Source: Campylobacter volucris (GTDB lineage: Bacteria; Campylobacterota; Campylobacteria; Campylobacterales; Campylobacteraceae). Taken from it: 64,000 nucleotides of DNA. The stretch is taken from the NCBI RefSeq assembly GCF_008245045.1, contig NZ_CP043428.1:1460918-1524917 (forward strand). Direction: 5' to 3'. Position 1 is the first letter of the stretch. Each line of letters begins with the position of its first letter. Of this stretch, positions 17,201-27,318 are shown one piece after another. Under the pieces are notes generated by a model. The model ran no database searches. It worked only from the letters and a program-made list of their open reading frames with translations, and was not told the origin of the DNA. Both the position numbers and the translations under genes were made by a program.

Positions 17201-18783
17201 GAATTTTCCTTTTGGTTATTTTTATCTTGTAAATAATGCATCAAAAAAGTAGGAATAATTCCAAATATAACAATCACCAAAGAAGGCAAAGAAACATTGT
17301 AGATTAATTCTGTTTCGCTATATGCAAATACCAAAGAAGATAAGGTTTGAAAACCCGATGGTGAAAGTATGGTTGAAATAGGAAGTTCTTTTAAAATATC
17401 TACACAAATTATCACCACAGCCAAGGCTAAATAATGCTTCATTAAAGGCAAATGAATTTGAGTAAAAATTCTAAATGGACTACTTTTTAATGTCAAATTT
17501 GCATAGTCTATGTTTTTAGAAATTCTTTCATATCCTGATTGAGTGGCAAAGATTCCAGAAGCTAAAAATCTCACAAAATATCCAAAAAACAAAACTAAAA
17601 ATCCCCCGCCAACTGCATACTCAAAAGATAAAAAATCAAAAAACCAGTTTAAACCACCAAGTATCACTAAAATTCCAACAGCCACAACAGCTCCAGGTAA
17701 AGAATACCCAAGAGTAGTAACCCAAAGAACAAATTTTGAAATTTTATTATCATTTAATCTTGTAACAAAGCACAAATAAAAAGCTACAAAAACTATGCAA
17801 AATGAACTCACCAATGATACGCTTAAACTATAAAAAGCAGGAGTAAGGGTATTATAAAAATTTTGTATAAAATCAAATTTAGCCCAATAAATTAGCCAAA
17901 CTATAGGCACAACAAAAGCTAAAAATCCCAATACAAAACACCACAAAAAAGCTAAAAATGATTTAAAGCCCTTAAGCTCATCTTTTGGAGTGGCTATAAA
18001 GACATTTTGGGTAAAAGTTTTTCTTCCTCTTTGAATTTTTTCTAACAACATCAACAAAGCTATAAAAACAAGCAATCCAACGCTTAAAGCCACAGCACTA
18101 ATTTCATCACCACCACTTCCCCAAGTCCTAAAAATTCCAGCACTAAAGGTATCTACTCCAAAATACGCTACTAAACCATAATCACTTAAAGTTTCCATAG
18201 CTACTAAAAATAAAGCTCCAACTATACCTACTCTACAAAAAGGCAAAATAACTTTAAAAAATGTCTTTAAATTAGAAGCTTTAAGGGTTTTTGCACTTAA
18301 AATGATATTTCCAAGTCCATAAGAAAAGGTGTTCTTAGCAAAAAAATACACATAAGGATAAAGAGCAAATGATAAAATCACCACCACTCCATATGCATTC
18401 ATGATATCTATGCGCTTATCTACTCCTAGCATACTTGGTATAATACCTTCAAATTCAAATAAGTCAATCCAAACAAAACCCATCACATAAGAAGGTATAG
18501 CCAAAGGCAATATCAAAAACCACTCAAAAAATTTAGAACCAAAAAATTTATAAAACGATATCAAATACGCACTGATTAACCCAAGTATCAAACAAAGCAC
18601 CAAGGTGCCAAATAAAATCAAAGCACTACCATAAATATAACGAGGCAAGACATTTTTACTTAAATGTTTTAAGGTATCAAGATCTATAAAAGGGATATGA
18701 AAGATGATAGCGATTATAGGTAATATTATAATTACACAGAAAAAAAAGGTGGCCAAAGACCACCTTAAACTTAAAAATTTCAA
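17188..18783 (-). CDS. cfbpB: Iron(III) ABC transporter, fused permease
   Basis: 531 residues with about 12 membrane segments arranged as two fused permease halves. Each half has a binding-protein-dependent transport motif: EWFLILPLAIPSYVMGFVW in the first and YSLPGAVVAVGILVI in the second. This is the FbpB/CfbpB layout. It moves ferric iron delivered by CfbpA across the inner membrane. It follows cfbpA by 14 bases and is followed with overlap by cfbpC. Confidence 0.93.
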   Translation of the reverse strand: MKFLSLRWSLATFFFCVIIILPIIAIIFHIPFIDLDTLKHLSKNVLPRYIYGSALILFGTLVLCLILGLISAYLISFYKFFGSKFFEWFLILPLAIPSYVMGFVWIDLFEFEGIIPSMLGVDKRIDIMNAYGVVVILSFALYPYVYFFAKNTFSYGLGNIILSAKTLKASNLKTFFKVILPFCRVGIVGALFLVAMETLSDYGLVAYFGVDTFSAGIFRTWGSGGDEISAVALSVGLLVFIALLMLLEKIQRGRKTFTQNVFIATPKDELKGFKSFLAFLWCFVLGFLAFVVPIVWLIYWAKFDFIQNFYNTLTPAFYSLSVSLVSSFCIVFVAFYLCFVTRLNDNKISKFVLWVTTLGYSLPGAVVAVGILVILGGLNWFFDFLSFEYAVGGGFLVLFFGYFVRFLASGIFATQSGYERISKNIDYANLTLKSSPFRIFTQIHLPLMKHYLALAVVIICVDILKELPISTILSPSGFQTLSSLVFAYSETELIYNVSLPSLVIVIFGIIPTFLMHYLQDKNNQKENSCKY

Positions 18784-18797
18784 ATTTTAATTTTCCT

Positions 18798-19802
18798 TTA
18801 TTTCCATTGAACTTCATCAAATATTTTTAAGGCTTCTTTAGCATTTCCCCAATAAGCTTCAAAATTTGGTTTTTCTATTTTAAATTCGCCCCAAGATTGT
18901 AAAATTTTAGCAGGTTTTACTTCTTTATTAACTGGATACTCATAGTTTTGATTTGTTAAAATTTCTTGTGCTTCTTTTGAAAGCATAAATTCTATGAATT
19001 TAATCGCAGCTTCTTGATTTTTAGAAGTTTTTAAAACACCTATACCGCTTACATTTATGTGAGTTCCTCTATCTTCTTGATTTGGAAAAATCACTTTTAC
19101 AGAATTAGCTGCTTCTACATCTTTTGGATTTTTAGAATTAGCTAAATGTCCTAAATAATAACTATTTGAAATTGCCACATCTCCTTCTTTTGCATAAATT
19201 GCACGAATTTGATCACGATCTCCACCTTTTGGAGTTCTAGCAAGATTTTCAGCTATACCCTTAGCCCACGCTTTTGCTTTTTCTTCACCTAAAGTATCTA
19301 TCATAGCACTAAGTAAAGAGATATTATAAACATTGTTTGAACTTCTTACTAAAACCTTACCTTTAAATTTTGGATCAGCTAAATCTTCATAAGTTTTAAT
19401 TTCTCCATCTTTAATTCTATCTTTTGAAGCAATGATAATTCTAGCTCTTGTGGTAAAAGCATACCATTCGTTATTTTTACCTCTTAATTCTTTTGGAGAG
19501 AGTTTTTCTAAAGTCGGAGAGCTAACAGAAACAAAAAGATTATTTGTGCGTACTTGCTCTAAATTTCCAGCATCTGCAGTCATAAATAAATCTGCTTTTG
19601 AATTTTTACCCTCAACCTCTAATCTTTTTGCAAGCTCATTAGCTTTTGCTTGTACTACATTGATACTAATACCTGTTTTTTCTTTAAAAAGTTTAAAAAT
19701 ACCTTTATCAGAATCATAATGACGATGAGAATAAATCGTAAGCTCTTGAGCGCTTAAGCTCATAGCAGCCAATAAAGACAATAAAACTATTTTTGCTTTC
19801 AT
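18798..19802 (-). CDS. cfbpA: Periplasmic iron(III)-binding protein
   Basis: 334 residues with a cleavable signal peptide (about 18 residues, ending SLSA before QELTIYSHRHYD). The family Tyr/His iron-binding region begins at YSHRHYD, and a tyrosine pair occurs in AISNSYYLGHL. This is the FbpA-type ferric-binding protein; in C. jejuni CfbpABC supports use of transferrin or lactoferrin iron. It is first in the cfbpABC operon, with a likely Fur box about 35 bases upstream. Confidence 0.94.
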   Translation of the reverse strand: MKAKIVLLSLLAAMSLSAQELTIYSHRHYDSDKGIFKLFKEKTGISINVVQAKANELAKRLEVEGKNSKADLFMTADAGNLEQVRTNNLFVSVSSPTLEKLSPKELRGKNNEWYAFTTRARIIIASKDRIKDGEIKTYEDLADPKFKGKVLVRSSNNVYNISLLSAMIDTLGEEKAKAWAKGIAENLARTPKGGDRDQIRAIYAKEGDVAISNSYYLGHLANSKNPKDVEAANSVKVIFPNQEDRGTHINVSGIGVLKTSKNQEAAIKFIEFMLSKEAQEILTNQNYEYPVNKEVKPAKILQSWGEFKIEKPNFEAYWGNAKEALKIFDEVQWK

Positions 19803-19834
19803 TGTGTAATTTTCCTTTTATATATTTTTGAAAT

Positions 19835-19849
19835 TGATAAGGATTATTA
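19835..19849. promoter_or_regulatory. Probable Fur box upstream of cfbpA
   Basis: TGATAAGGATTATTA is close to the Campylobacter Fur pattern TGATAATxATTATCA and lies just upstream of the cfbpA start on the minus strand. Iron repression of the operon is expected. The match is imperfect, and AT-rich DNA produces chance hits. Confidence 0.5.
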
Positions 19850-19991
19850 TATTAATTTTGTCTTTATATTTACTTAAATTGATACACATAATCATTTTTG
19901 TGTGCAATTTTACAAAATTAACATTAATCAAGATATTTCTACTCTTATTTTTATACAATTTTTAAAAACATTTCAAACCAAAGGATTAAAA

Positions 19992-20417
19992 ATGACTCAA
20001 GAACAAATTCAAATCATAAAAGATTGTGTGCCTATTTTGCAAAAAAATGGAGAAGATTTAACAAAAGAATTTTATAAAATCATGTTTAAAGAATACCCTC
20101 AAGTAAAACCTATGTTTAATATGGAAAAACAAGCTTCAGGTGAGCAACCAAAAGCTTTAGCAATGGCTATTTTAATGGCTGCAAAAAATGTAGAAAATTT
20201 AGAAAATATGAGAACTTTTGTAGATAAAGTTGCCATCACTCATACAAATTTAAATGTTAAAGAAGAACACTACCCTATAGTAGGTGCTTGTCTTTTAAAA
20301 GCTATTAAAGTGGTATTAAATGCAGATGAAACAACACTAAAAGCTTGGGAAGAAGCTTACAAAGCTATTGCTAAATTTTATATAGATATAGAAAAAGAAA
20401 TCTACGCTAAAAAATAA
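19992..20417 (+). CDS. cgb: Single-domain haemoglobin Cgb
   Basis: 141 residues from ATG 19992 with AAGGA upstream; an in-frame start at 19902 adds 30 non-globin residues and is not used. It has the flavohaemoglobin-type globin fold without the reductase domain: QIQIIKDCVPILQKNG at the start, the B-helix FYKIMF, the CD-region VKPMFN, and the proximal His in the VAITHTNLNVKEEHYPIVG block. In Campylobacter Cgb detoxifies nitric oxide and is induced through NssR. I found no convincing NssR box. It is divergent from cfbpA. Confidence 0.93.
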   Translation: MTQEQIQIIKDCVPILQKNGEDLTKEFYKIMFKEYPQVKPMFNMEKQASGEQPKALAMAILMAAKNVENLENMRTFVDKVAITHTNLNVKEEHYPIVGACLLKAIKVVLNADETTLKAWEEAYKAIAKFYIDIEKEIYAKK

Positions 20418-20420
20418 TTT

Positions 20421-20440
20421 TAGGCTTTGAAAAAAGCCTA
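20421..20440. terminator. Bidirectional hairpin between cgb and the GlcG-like gene
   Basis: TAGGCTTT (20421-20428) pairs with AAAGCCTA (20433-20440) around a four-base loop, followed by TTTT on the plus strand. It overlaps the stop codon of the opposite gene. Confidence 0.75.
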
Positions 20441-20911
20441 TTTTAAAAACGAAAGTCCTGCTTTAGCGATTTTCACATCTTCTTCTAAATGTGCACCACC
20501 AACGCCTATACCACCTATGATGACTCCATCTACTTCAATAGGAACCCCACCTGGCATGATAGAAAATTTATCATCTAAATAGCGAATATCTTCAGGAATT
20601 TTACCCTCTTTTACACCTTGAAAAATTACAGCTGTTTCTCTTTTTTGAGAATTTGCAGTATAAGCTTTTTTATAACTAGCACTTAGCGTATGCACTCCTG
20701 CTTTTTCATCTCTTAACACAGCTAAAATTTGACCTGATTTATCTACTATGGTTATGCTTACATTAAAACCATTTTTCTTTGCTTCCTTTTTAGCTAAATC
20801 CAAAATTCCCTCAACCATTTGAGTAGTTAAAACCGGCTCTTTAACAAGATCAAAAGACTTTGCCATTAGACTAACTCCTAAAAATAAACATAAAAATATA
20901 ATTTTTTTCAT
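20438..20911 (-). CDS. Exported GlcG/HbpS-family protein
   Basis: 157 residues with a signal peptide (about 17 residues, ending LMA). The body matches the GlcG/HbpS (COG3193) family: [34 protein letters not shown], the [10 protein letters not shown] segment, and the C-terminal [20 protein letters not shown]. Some members bind haem or corrinoids; the ligand of this one is unknown. It follows the ABC exporter by nine bases and is the last gene of a long overlapping run. The stop falls in the hairpin shared with cgb. Confidence 0.87.
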   Translation of the reverse strand: MKKIIFLCLFLGVSLMAKSFDLVKEPVLTTQMVEGILDLAKKEAKKNGFNVSITIVDKSGQILAVLRDEKAGVHTLSASYKKAYTANSQKRETAVIFQGVKEGKIPEDIRYLDDKFSIMPGGVPIEVDGVIIGGIGVGGAHLEEDVKIAKAGLSFLK

Positions 20912-20920
20912 TTTACTCCT

Positions 20921-22561
20921 TTAAAATTTTTCAACCACTTCTTTAGTAATGGTTTTTATATCTCCCTTTAACTCTTGAATTTGTCCATTTTGTGCAAGTA
21001 AAATTCTATCAGCTATATCAAAATAAACATCATCATGAGTAATAGCAAATATAGTGATGCCTTTTTGTTTTAAAAGCGGCAAAAGCTTAGTATAGAAAAA
21101 TTTTCTAAACATAGGGTCTTGATCAGCAGCCCATTCATCGAGTATTAAAATGTCTTTTTTCTCAAGTAAAGCATTAAGCATAGCAAGACGCTTTTTTTGT
21201 CCAGCAGAAAGTTTGGTGGTGCTAAAATTTTCTTCTATGATTTCAACCTTACTATCAAGCTCTAAAATTTTAAGCCAATATTCTAAATCATCTTGTGAAA
21301 ATTTTTCATCTTTTAAAATTTGTGTAAATAAATGAAAATCACTAAATATTGCACTAATTAATGCTCTATATTTATAAATATTTTCTGATGTTATTAGCTC
21401 ATCATCAAGAAAAATTTTTCCTTTAAAGTCTGTAAAAAGCCCCGCTAAAATCATAGAAAAAGTTGATTTTCCACTGCCATTTTTACCGATTAAAAAAATA
21501 CATTCTCCTTTTTTTAACTCAAAATTTACAGGATAAAGCATGAATTTTTCATTATAAGCAAAAGAAACATCTTTTAAACTTATCTTACTCCATTGAGTTT
21601 TTTCTTGTGTGAATTTAAATTCTTGCTGGTATTCTTGCAGATTTAAATTTGAAATTTTATCCAAAGCTATTTTTGCCATAAGTATGGTTGGAAAACTTCC
21701 TATCATCGATACTAGTGGGGTTCTTAAAAACAATACGCTTAAAGCAATGGTTGTAGCATTTTCAATACTTGCAAATTCATATGCTAAAGCTATGTAAAAT
21801 TCTACTCCAACTAAAGCTAACATCGCACTATTGCTCCAATTATTCGATAAAATATGTAAAATATTTCCTATAGTTGAGCTTTTTTTCTTTTTTAATGCAT
21901 TGATTTGGAACTCATTTTCATAGTATTGTTTTGCCCTTAAAGGGTTTAAGGTAAGTTCATTGTGTCCTTGGAGTATGTTTTGATAATTTTTTTGCAAAGC
22001 ATCATCATTTTCTCTTGCATTTTTAAAATAAAAATAAACCTTGCTCATTAAAAAGTGATTGATAATAAATACACAAATTATCCACACCAAGCACAAAAAG
22101 AAAAGCTCTAAAGAAAGATAGGATATATAAGCACTTGTACAAAAAATCAAAACACTAGATTGAACAAATTCAGGAAAACGCAAAAGTCCAAAAGAAATGC
22201 TTCTTACATCATTATTTAAAGATGCAAGTATCCTTGCTTTTGTAGTATTTAATATACTTAAAATATTAGTATCTAAAATTTGCTTTACAACCCTTCTTTG
22301 CATTTTGAAAATAAAATTTTGTCCAAAAGAACTAAGAGTGATTTCTACAAAAGAAGAACTTGCAAAAAACAAAAGCAATAAAAGTACAAAATAAATAATA
22401 ATATATGGATTTTCAAGTTTTGATTTAAGTAAAAATTCATTGATAAAAACTAAGGTTAAAACGCCTATTAAACTAGTTAGGATACTAAAAAATAAAAAAA
22501 GACATATTTTGATTTTATTTTCTTTAAATAAGGCTAGTATGAAATTCAAATCAATTACCAC
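20921..22561 (-). CDS. ABC exporter of the PvdE/SyrD/YojI cyclic-peptide type
   Basis: 546 residues. The first ~300 form a six-segment exporter membrane domain, with segments beginning near residues 18, 53, 134, 152, 246 and 270. The nucleotide-binding half has Walker A GKNGSGKST (359-367), signature LSAGQ (451-455), and ILILDEWAADQDP (471-483). The DEWAADQDP box and LSAGQ signature mark the PvdE/SyrD/YojI family, which exports peptides or siderophore precursors as a half-transporter homodimer. No peptide or siderophore synthesis gene is visible nearby, so the substrate is unknown. It overlaps the ctsG end by 11 bases. Confidence 0.88.
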   Translation of the reverse strand: MVIDLNFILALFKENKIKICLFLFFSILTSLIGVLTLVFINEFLLKSKLENPYIIIYFVLLLLLFFASSSFVEITLSSFGQNFIFKMQRRVVKQILDTNILSILNTTKARILASLNNDVRSISFGLLRFPEFVQSSVLIFCTSAYISYLSLELFFLCLVWIICVFIINHFLMSKVYFYFKNARENDDALQKNYQNILQGHNELTLNPLRAKQYYENEFQINALKKKKSSTIGNILHILSNNWSNSAMLALVGVEFYIALAYEFASIENATTIALSVLFLRTPLVSMIGSFPTILMAKIALDKISNLNLQEYQQEFKFTQEKTQWSKISLKDVSFAYNEKFMLYPVNFELKKGECIFLIGKNGSGKSTFSMILAGLFTDFKGKIFLDDELITSENIYKYRALISAIFSDFHLFTQILKDEKFSQDDLEYWLKILELDSKVEIIEENFSTTKLSAGQKKRLAMLNALLEKKDILILDEWAADQDPMFRKFFYTKLLPLLKQKGITIFAITHDDVYFDIADRILLAQNGQIQELKGDIKTITKEVVEKF

Positions 22562-23117
22562 TTAAAATATATACTTTACTTGCTAAATCCTTAAATGTCT
22601 TAGAATGGATTAAATTTTGGCAAGATTTTGATTTTGAAAGACTTTGAAATTCTGTATTTGCTAATTCTTTTAAGGCATTATCAAGTTGATTTTTTAAATT
22701 TAAATCACTAGGTTTTTTTAAAAGCTCATTTTTTAAATTGGCTATATTTTGAAAATTATTATTTGTTTTTGTGCTAATTCCTAAAAGCAAAACACTTTCT
22801 TGATCAACAAAAACTACCTTAAAACATTCTTCATCATTACCAACACCAAAATAAAGCTCTTTGCTAGAATTTTGCAAAGAAGATAAATCCTCGTTTTTAA
22901 TATTTGCTACATTACTCATTAAAGCAATGCTTGAAAGTGCTTCATTTTTTAAAACATAATTGCTTACATCATTGATAAATATTTTAAGATTACTTAGTGC
23001 TTGAGTAGCACTTGCTTCATCTTTACTAGCACCAAGCTTTGGCAGGGCAATAGCTGCTAAAACTCCTAGTATAATCACCACAAAAACTAATTCCATGATA
23101 GTAAATGCTTTTTTCAT
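22551..23117 (-). CDS. ctsG: Type II-like pseudopilin, transformation protein CtsG
   Basis: 188 residues. The N-terminus MKKAFTIMELVFVVIILGVLAAIALP is a class III prepilin leader (shown here in parts: cleavage before FTIMELV, Glu at +5) followed by a hydrophobic helix. The C-terminal half has two Cys (KSCQN and EECFK) that may form a disulfide. Position directly after tsaD matches C. jejuni ctsG, part of the type II secretion-like DNA-uptake system needed for natural transformation. It overlaps tsaD by 4 bases and the ABC exporter by 11. Confidence 0.87.
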   Translation of the reverse strand: MKKAFTIMELVFVVIILGVLAAIALPKLGASKDEASATQALSNLKIFINDVSNYVLKNEALSSIALMSNVANIKNEDLSSLQNSSKELYFGVGNDEECFKVVFVDQESVLLLGISTKTNNNFQNIANLKNELLKKPSDLNLKNQLDNALKELANTEFQSLSKSKSCQNLIHSKTFKDLASKVYILSGN

Positions 23118-24121
23118 AATTTACCTTGTAAATTTTGCACTTTTGGATTAATAAGATCCTCACAAATATCAACAAATTCTTGTTTTTCATAAGCTTCACA
23201 AGCTGCTCTTGCTATCATTAGAGCATTATCTGAGCAATACTCAAGTGGAGCTAATAAAAGCTCACATTCATAAATTTTACATAAATTTTCAATTTGCTCT
23301 CTTAAGCTTAAATTAGCACTAGCACCACCTACTACACCAAAGCGTTTAAATTTATATTCTTTAAAAATTTTTGATAATTTATCCATGATATGTGCTATAG
23401 CTGTTTTTTGAAATGCATTAGCAATCTCACATTGTCTTTCTTTGGAAAGTTCTTGTTTTAAAATTTCTAACCTAACTTGATTTTTAAGCCCTGAAAAACT
23501 ATAGCTTAATTCTTTAGAATGGAGCAAAGGTGTGCTAAATTCCAAAGAATTATTTTTTGCTTGTTTGGCCAAATTTTCTATGATAGCCCCTCCAGGGTAT
23601 CCTAAATTCATCATTTTGGCTACCTTATCAAAACTTTCACCAAAACTATCATCGCTAGTTCTTATAAGCTCACTAATTTTGCCTTCATTATTGACAAAAA
23701 GCACCATAGTATGGCCACCACTTACAAGCAAAACTCCCATATCTAACTTAATGCTTTGCTCTAAAAATAAAGAATAAATATGACCTTTTAAATGATTTAT
23801 CGCAATCAATGGTAAATTTAAACTAACTGCAAGCATCTTAGCCATAGCCACACCACCAATCAAACTCACACTAAGGCCAGGTTCATTAGTAACAGATATA
23901 GCACATAATTGATCAAAATATTTTTTACATTGATCTAAAATTTGTGGCAAGGCTTGAGTATGCAATCTCGCAGCAAGCTCGGGCACTACTCCGCCATATT
24001 GATTGTGCTCGTTTTCTTGTGATATTTTTTTATAAAAAATACACTCATAAGTATTTTTATTTATAATAGCAATAGAACTATCATCACAAGAACTTTCTAT
24101 AGCTAAAATAAGATTTTTCAT
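23114..24121 (-). CDS. tsaD: tRNA N6-threonylcarbamoyladenosine synthase, TsaD
   Basis: 335 residues, family length. It has the ASKHA start LAIESSCDDSSIAI, the metal-binding His pair in INHLKGHIYS, the VSGGHTMVLF segment, and the C-terminal GGASANLSLR and YCSDNALMIA motifs. With TsaB and TsaE it installs t6A37 in ANN-decoding tRNAs. It sits in the overlapping run pgp1-tsaD-ctsG. Confidence 0.96.
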   Translation of the reverse strand: MKNLILAIESSCDDSSIAIINKNTYECIFYKKISQENEHNQYGGVVPELAARLHTQALPQILDQCKKYFDQLCAISVTNEPGLSVSLIGGVAMAKMLAVSLNLPLIAINHLKGHIYSLFLEQSIKLDMGVLLVSGGHTMVLFVNNEGKISELIRTSDDSFGESFDKVAKMMNLGYPGGAIIENLAKQAKNNSLEFSTPLLHSKELSYSFSGLKNQVRLEILKQELSKERQCEIANAFQKTAIAHIMDKLSKIFKEYKFKRFGVVGGASANLSLREQIENLCKIYECELLLAPLEYCSDNALMIARAACEAYEKQEFVDICEDLINPKVQNLQGKL

Positions 24122-25506
24122 TCAAATTCCACTAAAATCATTCCAAGGAATTTATCTTTTTGATCTGCTTTTTCTATGAAATTATTTGAAATATCTACAT
24201 TTTTAATTTCTTTTGTATGGGTATTTTTAGCCAAAATTTGCTCGTTTAAATTTGCATTTTTAAGCTCATAAAATTCAACTCTATAAATTTTTCTTTTTTT
24301 ATCTAAAGAATATCTACTTTGCATTTGATTTTTAGAAATTAATATCTCGCTTTCATCTTTACCTCTATCAAATCCTATAACATTGACTCTCACGCCAGAA
24401 ATAGCAGGAATTTTGAAATTTTGCTTCACCATAATTTTCTTTGCAAATGAAGTTTGTATGTTTTGACCATCTACTATTAATTCTACACTATCTAAAGCAT
24501 TTGAAAATTCAAAATACTCAGGATAAATTCTAGTTTGCAAACGATTTCCATAATTAATCGAGTATGAATTTTTTCCTGAAATTACAGCTGTAATTTCATT
24601 ACTTGCTTCATAGTTTAAAGCTTGATTTACAGGGAAAGGAAGGAATTTTATAGTCGGATTTGGACGATCTAAATAAATTAAAATTTTATCATTAAATAGC
24701 CTTACTTCCAAAGGTTTTTCTATGGCTTTATAAACACCATTTGGGGTTAATTCAAAAGTTCTAGTAAATTCTATATTTGCTTTTTTTAAATAATACTCTA
24801 TTGCTAAAAGATGATAATACACTCTTAAATGCGTAGGTAAATTTTTACTTGCTTCATTAGCAAAAGCTGCTTTGTGGTTAGATACAACAAAATAAGTTAA
24901 AGCTTTAAGCATATCTTTGTCATTTTTTTCTTGGGTTTTGGTATTTTTTAAATGATATTGGTGTTCTTGAGTTATCAAAGCTTTGTTTATATTTTCTACT
25001 GCTTCTTTAGCAATATTTTCTAAATCAGCATATTTAGTCGAATTAACCTCGCTTTGGTCAATTATACTAGTATTTCCCCATCTGTTTGGATTTTTATCTT
25101 TATTTTCATACTTTGGTCTATAAAATCCACTACCATCGTGTAGATTAATTACCATATTTATTTCAGGAGTTAAAATAAGCTCTTTTATACGCTCGATGGT
25201 GTGATAGTCAGGATCGTTTTTATCAAGATTTGCAAATTTTCTATTTAAATCTCCAAAATTACCTCTATTTCTAGCAATAATGCTTTCAAAAGCTAAATTT
25301 GGAACTACGATAATTTTACCCTTAGTGATATTATAATCACTCAAAAGCAAACTCGCAGCATGAAATCCTCCTGGCTCATCTCCTTGTATGCCTCCAAGAA
25401 TTAAAACCGTATTATTATCATCTAAACTCTTACCATTTTCTTTAACGCTAAATGTCAAAGAAAAAGCTAAATTTATAAATACACCCAAGCATATTAAAAA
25501 TTTCAT
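24118..25506 (-). CDS. pgp1: Peptidoglycan DL-carboxypeptidase Pgp1
   Basis: 462 residues from ATG 25506, which has GGGAGAT at a good distance; an ATG 12 bases upstream has none. A signal peptide covers about the first 17 residues. The M14/M99-type zinc site uses Gln in place of the usual first His: GGIQGDEPGG (Gln41, Glu44) and INLHDGSGFYRP (His123), as known for Pgp1 and H. pylori Csd4. It trims tripeptides to dipeptides in peptidoglycan and is needed for helical cell shape. C. jejuni has the same order dxr-pgp1-tsaD-ctsG. Confidence 0.93.
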   Translation of the reverse strand: MKFLICLGVFINLAFSLTFSVKENGKSLDDNNTVLILGGIQGDEPGGFHAASLLLSDYNITKGKIIVVPNLAFESIIARNRGNFGDLNRKFANLDKNDPDYHTIERIKELILTPEINMVINLHDGSGFYRPKYENKDKNPNRWGNTSIIDQSEVNSTKYADLENIAKEAVENINKALITQEHQYHLKNTKTQEKNDKDMLKALTYFVVSNHKAAFANEASKNLPTHLRVYYHLLAIEYYLKKANIEFTRTFELTPNGVYKAIEKPLEVRLFNDKILIYLDRPNPTIKFLPFPVNQALNYEASNEITAVISGKNSYSINYGNRLQTRIYPEYFEFSNALDSVELIVDGQNIQTSFAKKIMVKQNFKIPAISGVRVNVIGFDRGKDESEILISKNQMQSRYSLDKKRKIYRVEFYELKNANLNEQILAKNTHTKEIKNVDISNNFIEKADQKDKFLGMILVEFE

Positions 25507-25507
25507 C

Positions 25508-26581
25508 TTATCTCCCATCTAAATATAATTTAACTTGAGCATTATACTCAAAAACATCTTCTATATCATTGATTTTTGGCACCCCAAAATGATCAAGTGC
25601 TTTAAAAATTCCTTTAGCTATATCTAAAAACCCAACCTTTTCTTCTAAAAATTTATACACCATATATTCATTTGCACTATTAATAATCACACCTAAATCA
25701 GGATTTTTCAAAAGTTCATCTTTTAATGTAAATATAGGATATTTTTTTAAACTAATCTTTTCAAATTTCAAATTTTGCATTTTTATTAAATCAAGCGTTT
25801 GTATATAAGTTTTATTATGATTTTTTAAAATGGCTTGTGCTATAGATAAACGCATATTAGCATGAGAAAAATACGCACTAATACCACCATCTTTAAATTC
25901 ACACAAAGCATGCACTAAAGATTTTTTTTCTATCAAAGCATCGATATTTGTAAAACCATATAAATGATAAGCTTCTATGATTTCAAAAAGCTTATTGCAC
26001 ATACTAGCACTATCTATAGTTATCTTAGCACCCATAGACCAATTAGGATGTTTTAAAGCTTGTTTCAGAGTTACATCTTTTAAATCTTTAATTTTGTATT
26101 TATAAAAAGCCCCACCACTTGCGGTAATAAAAAGTTTTTTAATGTTTTTTCTTTTTTCAATTAGACATTTTAATGCTGCATGCTCACTATCAATTGGCAT
26201 AATTTTAGAAGTATCAAAAAATTTTCCTGCTACTACTAAGCTTTCTTTGTTTGCTAAAGCTAAATTTTTTCCTAGTTTTTGCGCCATTAGGCTAGAATTT
26301 AAACCTGCAAAACCTACGATGGCATTTACCACCAAAGAGCTTTTACACTGACTAATCATCTCTTTTAAACCCTCTTGAGCGACAAAAATTTTATTATGAT
26401 TGACTAATTTTTTATCTTTAAAATCTTGTATGCAAACAAATTTAGGCTTAAATTTGGCAATTTGCTCATTTAAAAGTTTTATATTTTTTCCACAAGATAA
26501 AGCCTCTATGGCAATATTATTTTTATGAGCTATATAAAGAGTATTTACACCTATACTTCCTGTGCTTCCAAGTACAATCAT
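25508..26581 (-). CDS. dxr: 1-deoxy-D-xylulose-5-phosphate reductoisomerase
   Basis: 357 residues. NADPH-binding [13 protein letters not shown] is at the N-terminus. The metal and substrate residues lie in [13 protein letters not shown] and in ASGGAFY and [20 protein letters not shown] (given in parts). It makes 2-C-methylerythritol 4-phosphate in the MEP isoprenoid pathway. The N-terminus is a little short (most start a few residues earlier), but the fold start is intact. It overlaps cdsA by 4 bases. Confidence 0.96.
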   Translation of the reverse strand: MIVLGSTGSIGVNTLYIAHKNNIAIEALSCGKNIKLLNEQIAKFKPKFVCIQDFKDKKLVNHNKIFVAQEGLKEMISQCKSSLVVNAIVGFAGLNSSLMAQKLGKNLALANKESLVVAGKFFDTSKIMPIDSEHAALKCLIEKRKNIKKLFITASGGAFYKYKIKDLKDVTLKQALKHPNWSMGAKITIDSASMCNKLFEIIEAYHLYGFTNIDALIEKKSLVHALCEFKDGGISAYFSHANMRLSIAQAILKNHNKTYIQTLDLIKMQNLKFEKISLKKYPIFTLKDELLKNPDLGVIINSANEYMVYKFLEEKVGFLDIAKGIFKALDHFGVPKINDIEDVFEYNAQVKLYLDGR

Positions 26582-27306
26582 ACCAATGCTGCCATTGCAA
26601 ATGCTGCTATCATTATCGCATCAATTCTATCTAAAATTCCACCATGACCTGGTATGAGATTTCCGCTATCTTTAATTCCTGCTTGTCTTTTAAAATAACT
26701 CTCAAGCAAATCCCCAATCACAGCAAAAATCGCAACAACTAAAGAAATATAAATACTTTTTACAACACTAAATTCAAAAGTACCTATTATAGTTCCTAAA
26801 ATTCCAGCACATACAATACCTCCAACAACCCCTTCTAAAGTTTTATTAGGACTTGTCGGTGAAAATGCTCTTTCGCCTATTAGTTTTCCTATAAAATAAG
26901 CCCCGCTATCACAAGCAACCACTATAGCTATAAGCCAAAACAATACAAACATACCCTCATAGCTTAAAACTTGATATAGCATTAAAATAGGCAAAGTCGG
27001 ATAAATATATGGCATTAATTCGTTTAAATTATCACTTTTTTTATAAACTAAATACCCTAAAATCAAAATCACACCTGCTAATCCTACATAAAAAGGCTTA
27101 TCTAAAATCACAGCAATAATAAAAACACCTAAGGCTAAAAAAACACTTGCGTATTTAGTTTTAAACATGGCTTTAGCTTCATTAAAAGCTAAAAAAAGTA
27201 AAATTCCAAAAAGTATAAAATTAATAAAAAAATTATCCAACAAAGCTATAACCAAAACAGCAACTATCATAATAATCGCACTTGCAATTCTTGTTTTAGA
27301 AAACAT
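26578..27306 (-). CDS. cdsA: Phosphatidate cytidylyltransferase
   Basis: 242 residues with about eight membrane segments. The C-terminal CDS signature is clear: [19 protein letters not shown] followed by [13 protein letters not shown]. It forms CDP-diacylglycerol for phospholipid synthesis in the inner membrane. It overlaps dxr downstream and follows the small acidic gene by 12 bases. Confidence 0.96.
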   Translation of the reverse strand: MFSKTRIASAIIMIVAVLVIALLDNFFINFILFGILLFLAFNEAKAMFKTKYASVFLALGVFIIAVILDKPFYVGLAGVILILGYLVYKKSDNLNELMPYIYPTLPILMLYQVLSYEGMFVLFWLIAIVVACDSGAYFIGKLIGERAFSPTSPNKTLEGVVGGIVCAGILGTIIGTFEFSVVKSIYISLVVAIFAVIGDLLESYFKRQAGIKDSGNLIPGHGGILDRIDAIMIAAFAMAALV

Positions 27307-27318
27307 TTTTTTCCTTAT

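Noticed and set aside
19803..19991. NssR-binding site ahead of cgb
   Set aside because: TTAACATTAATC near 19918 resembles half of the known site but lacks the second half at the right spacing.
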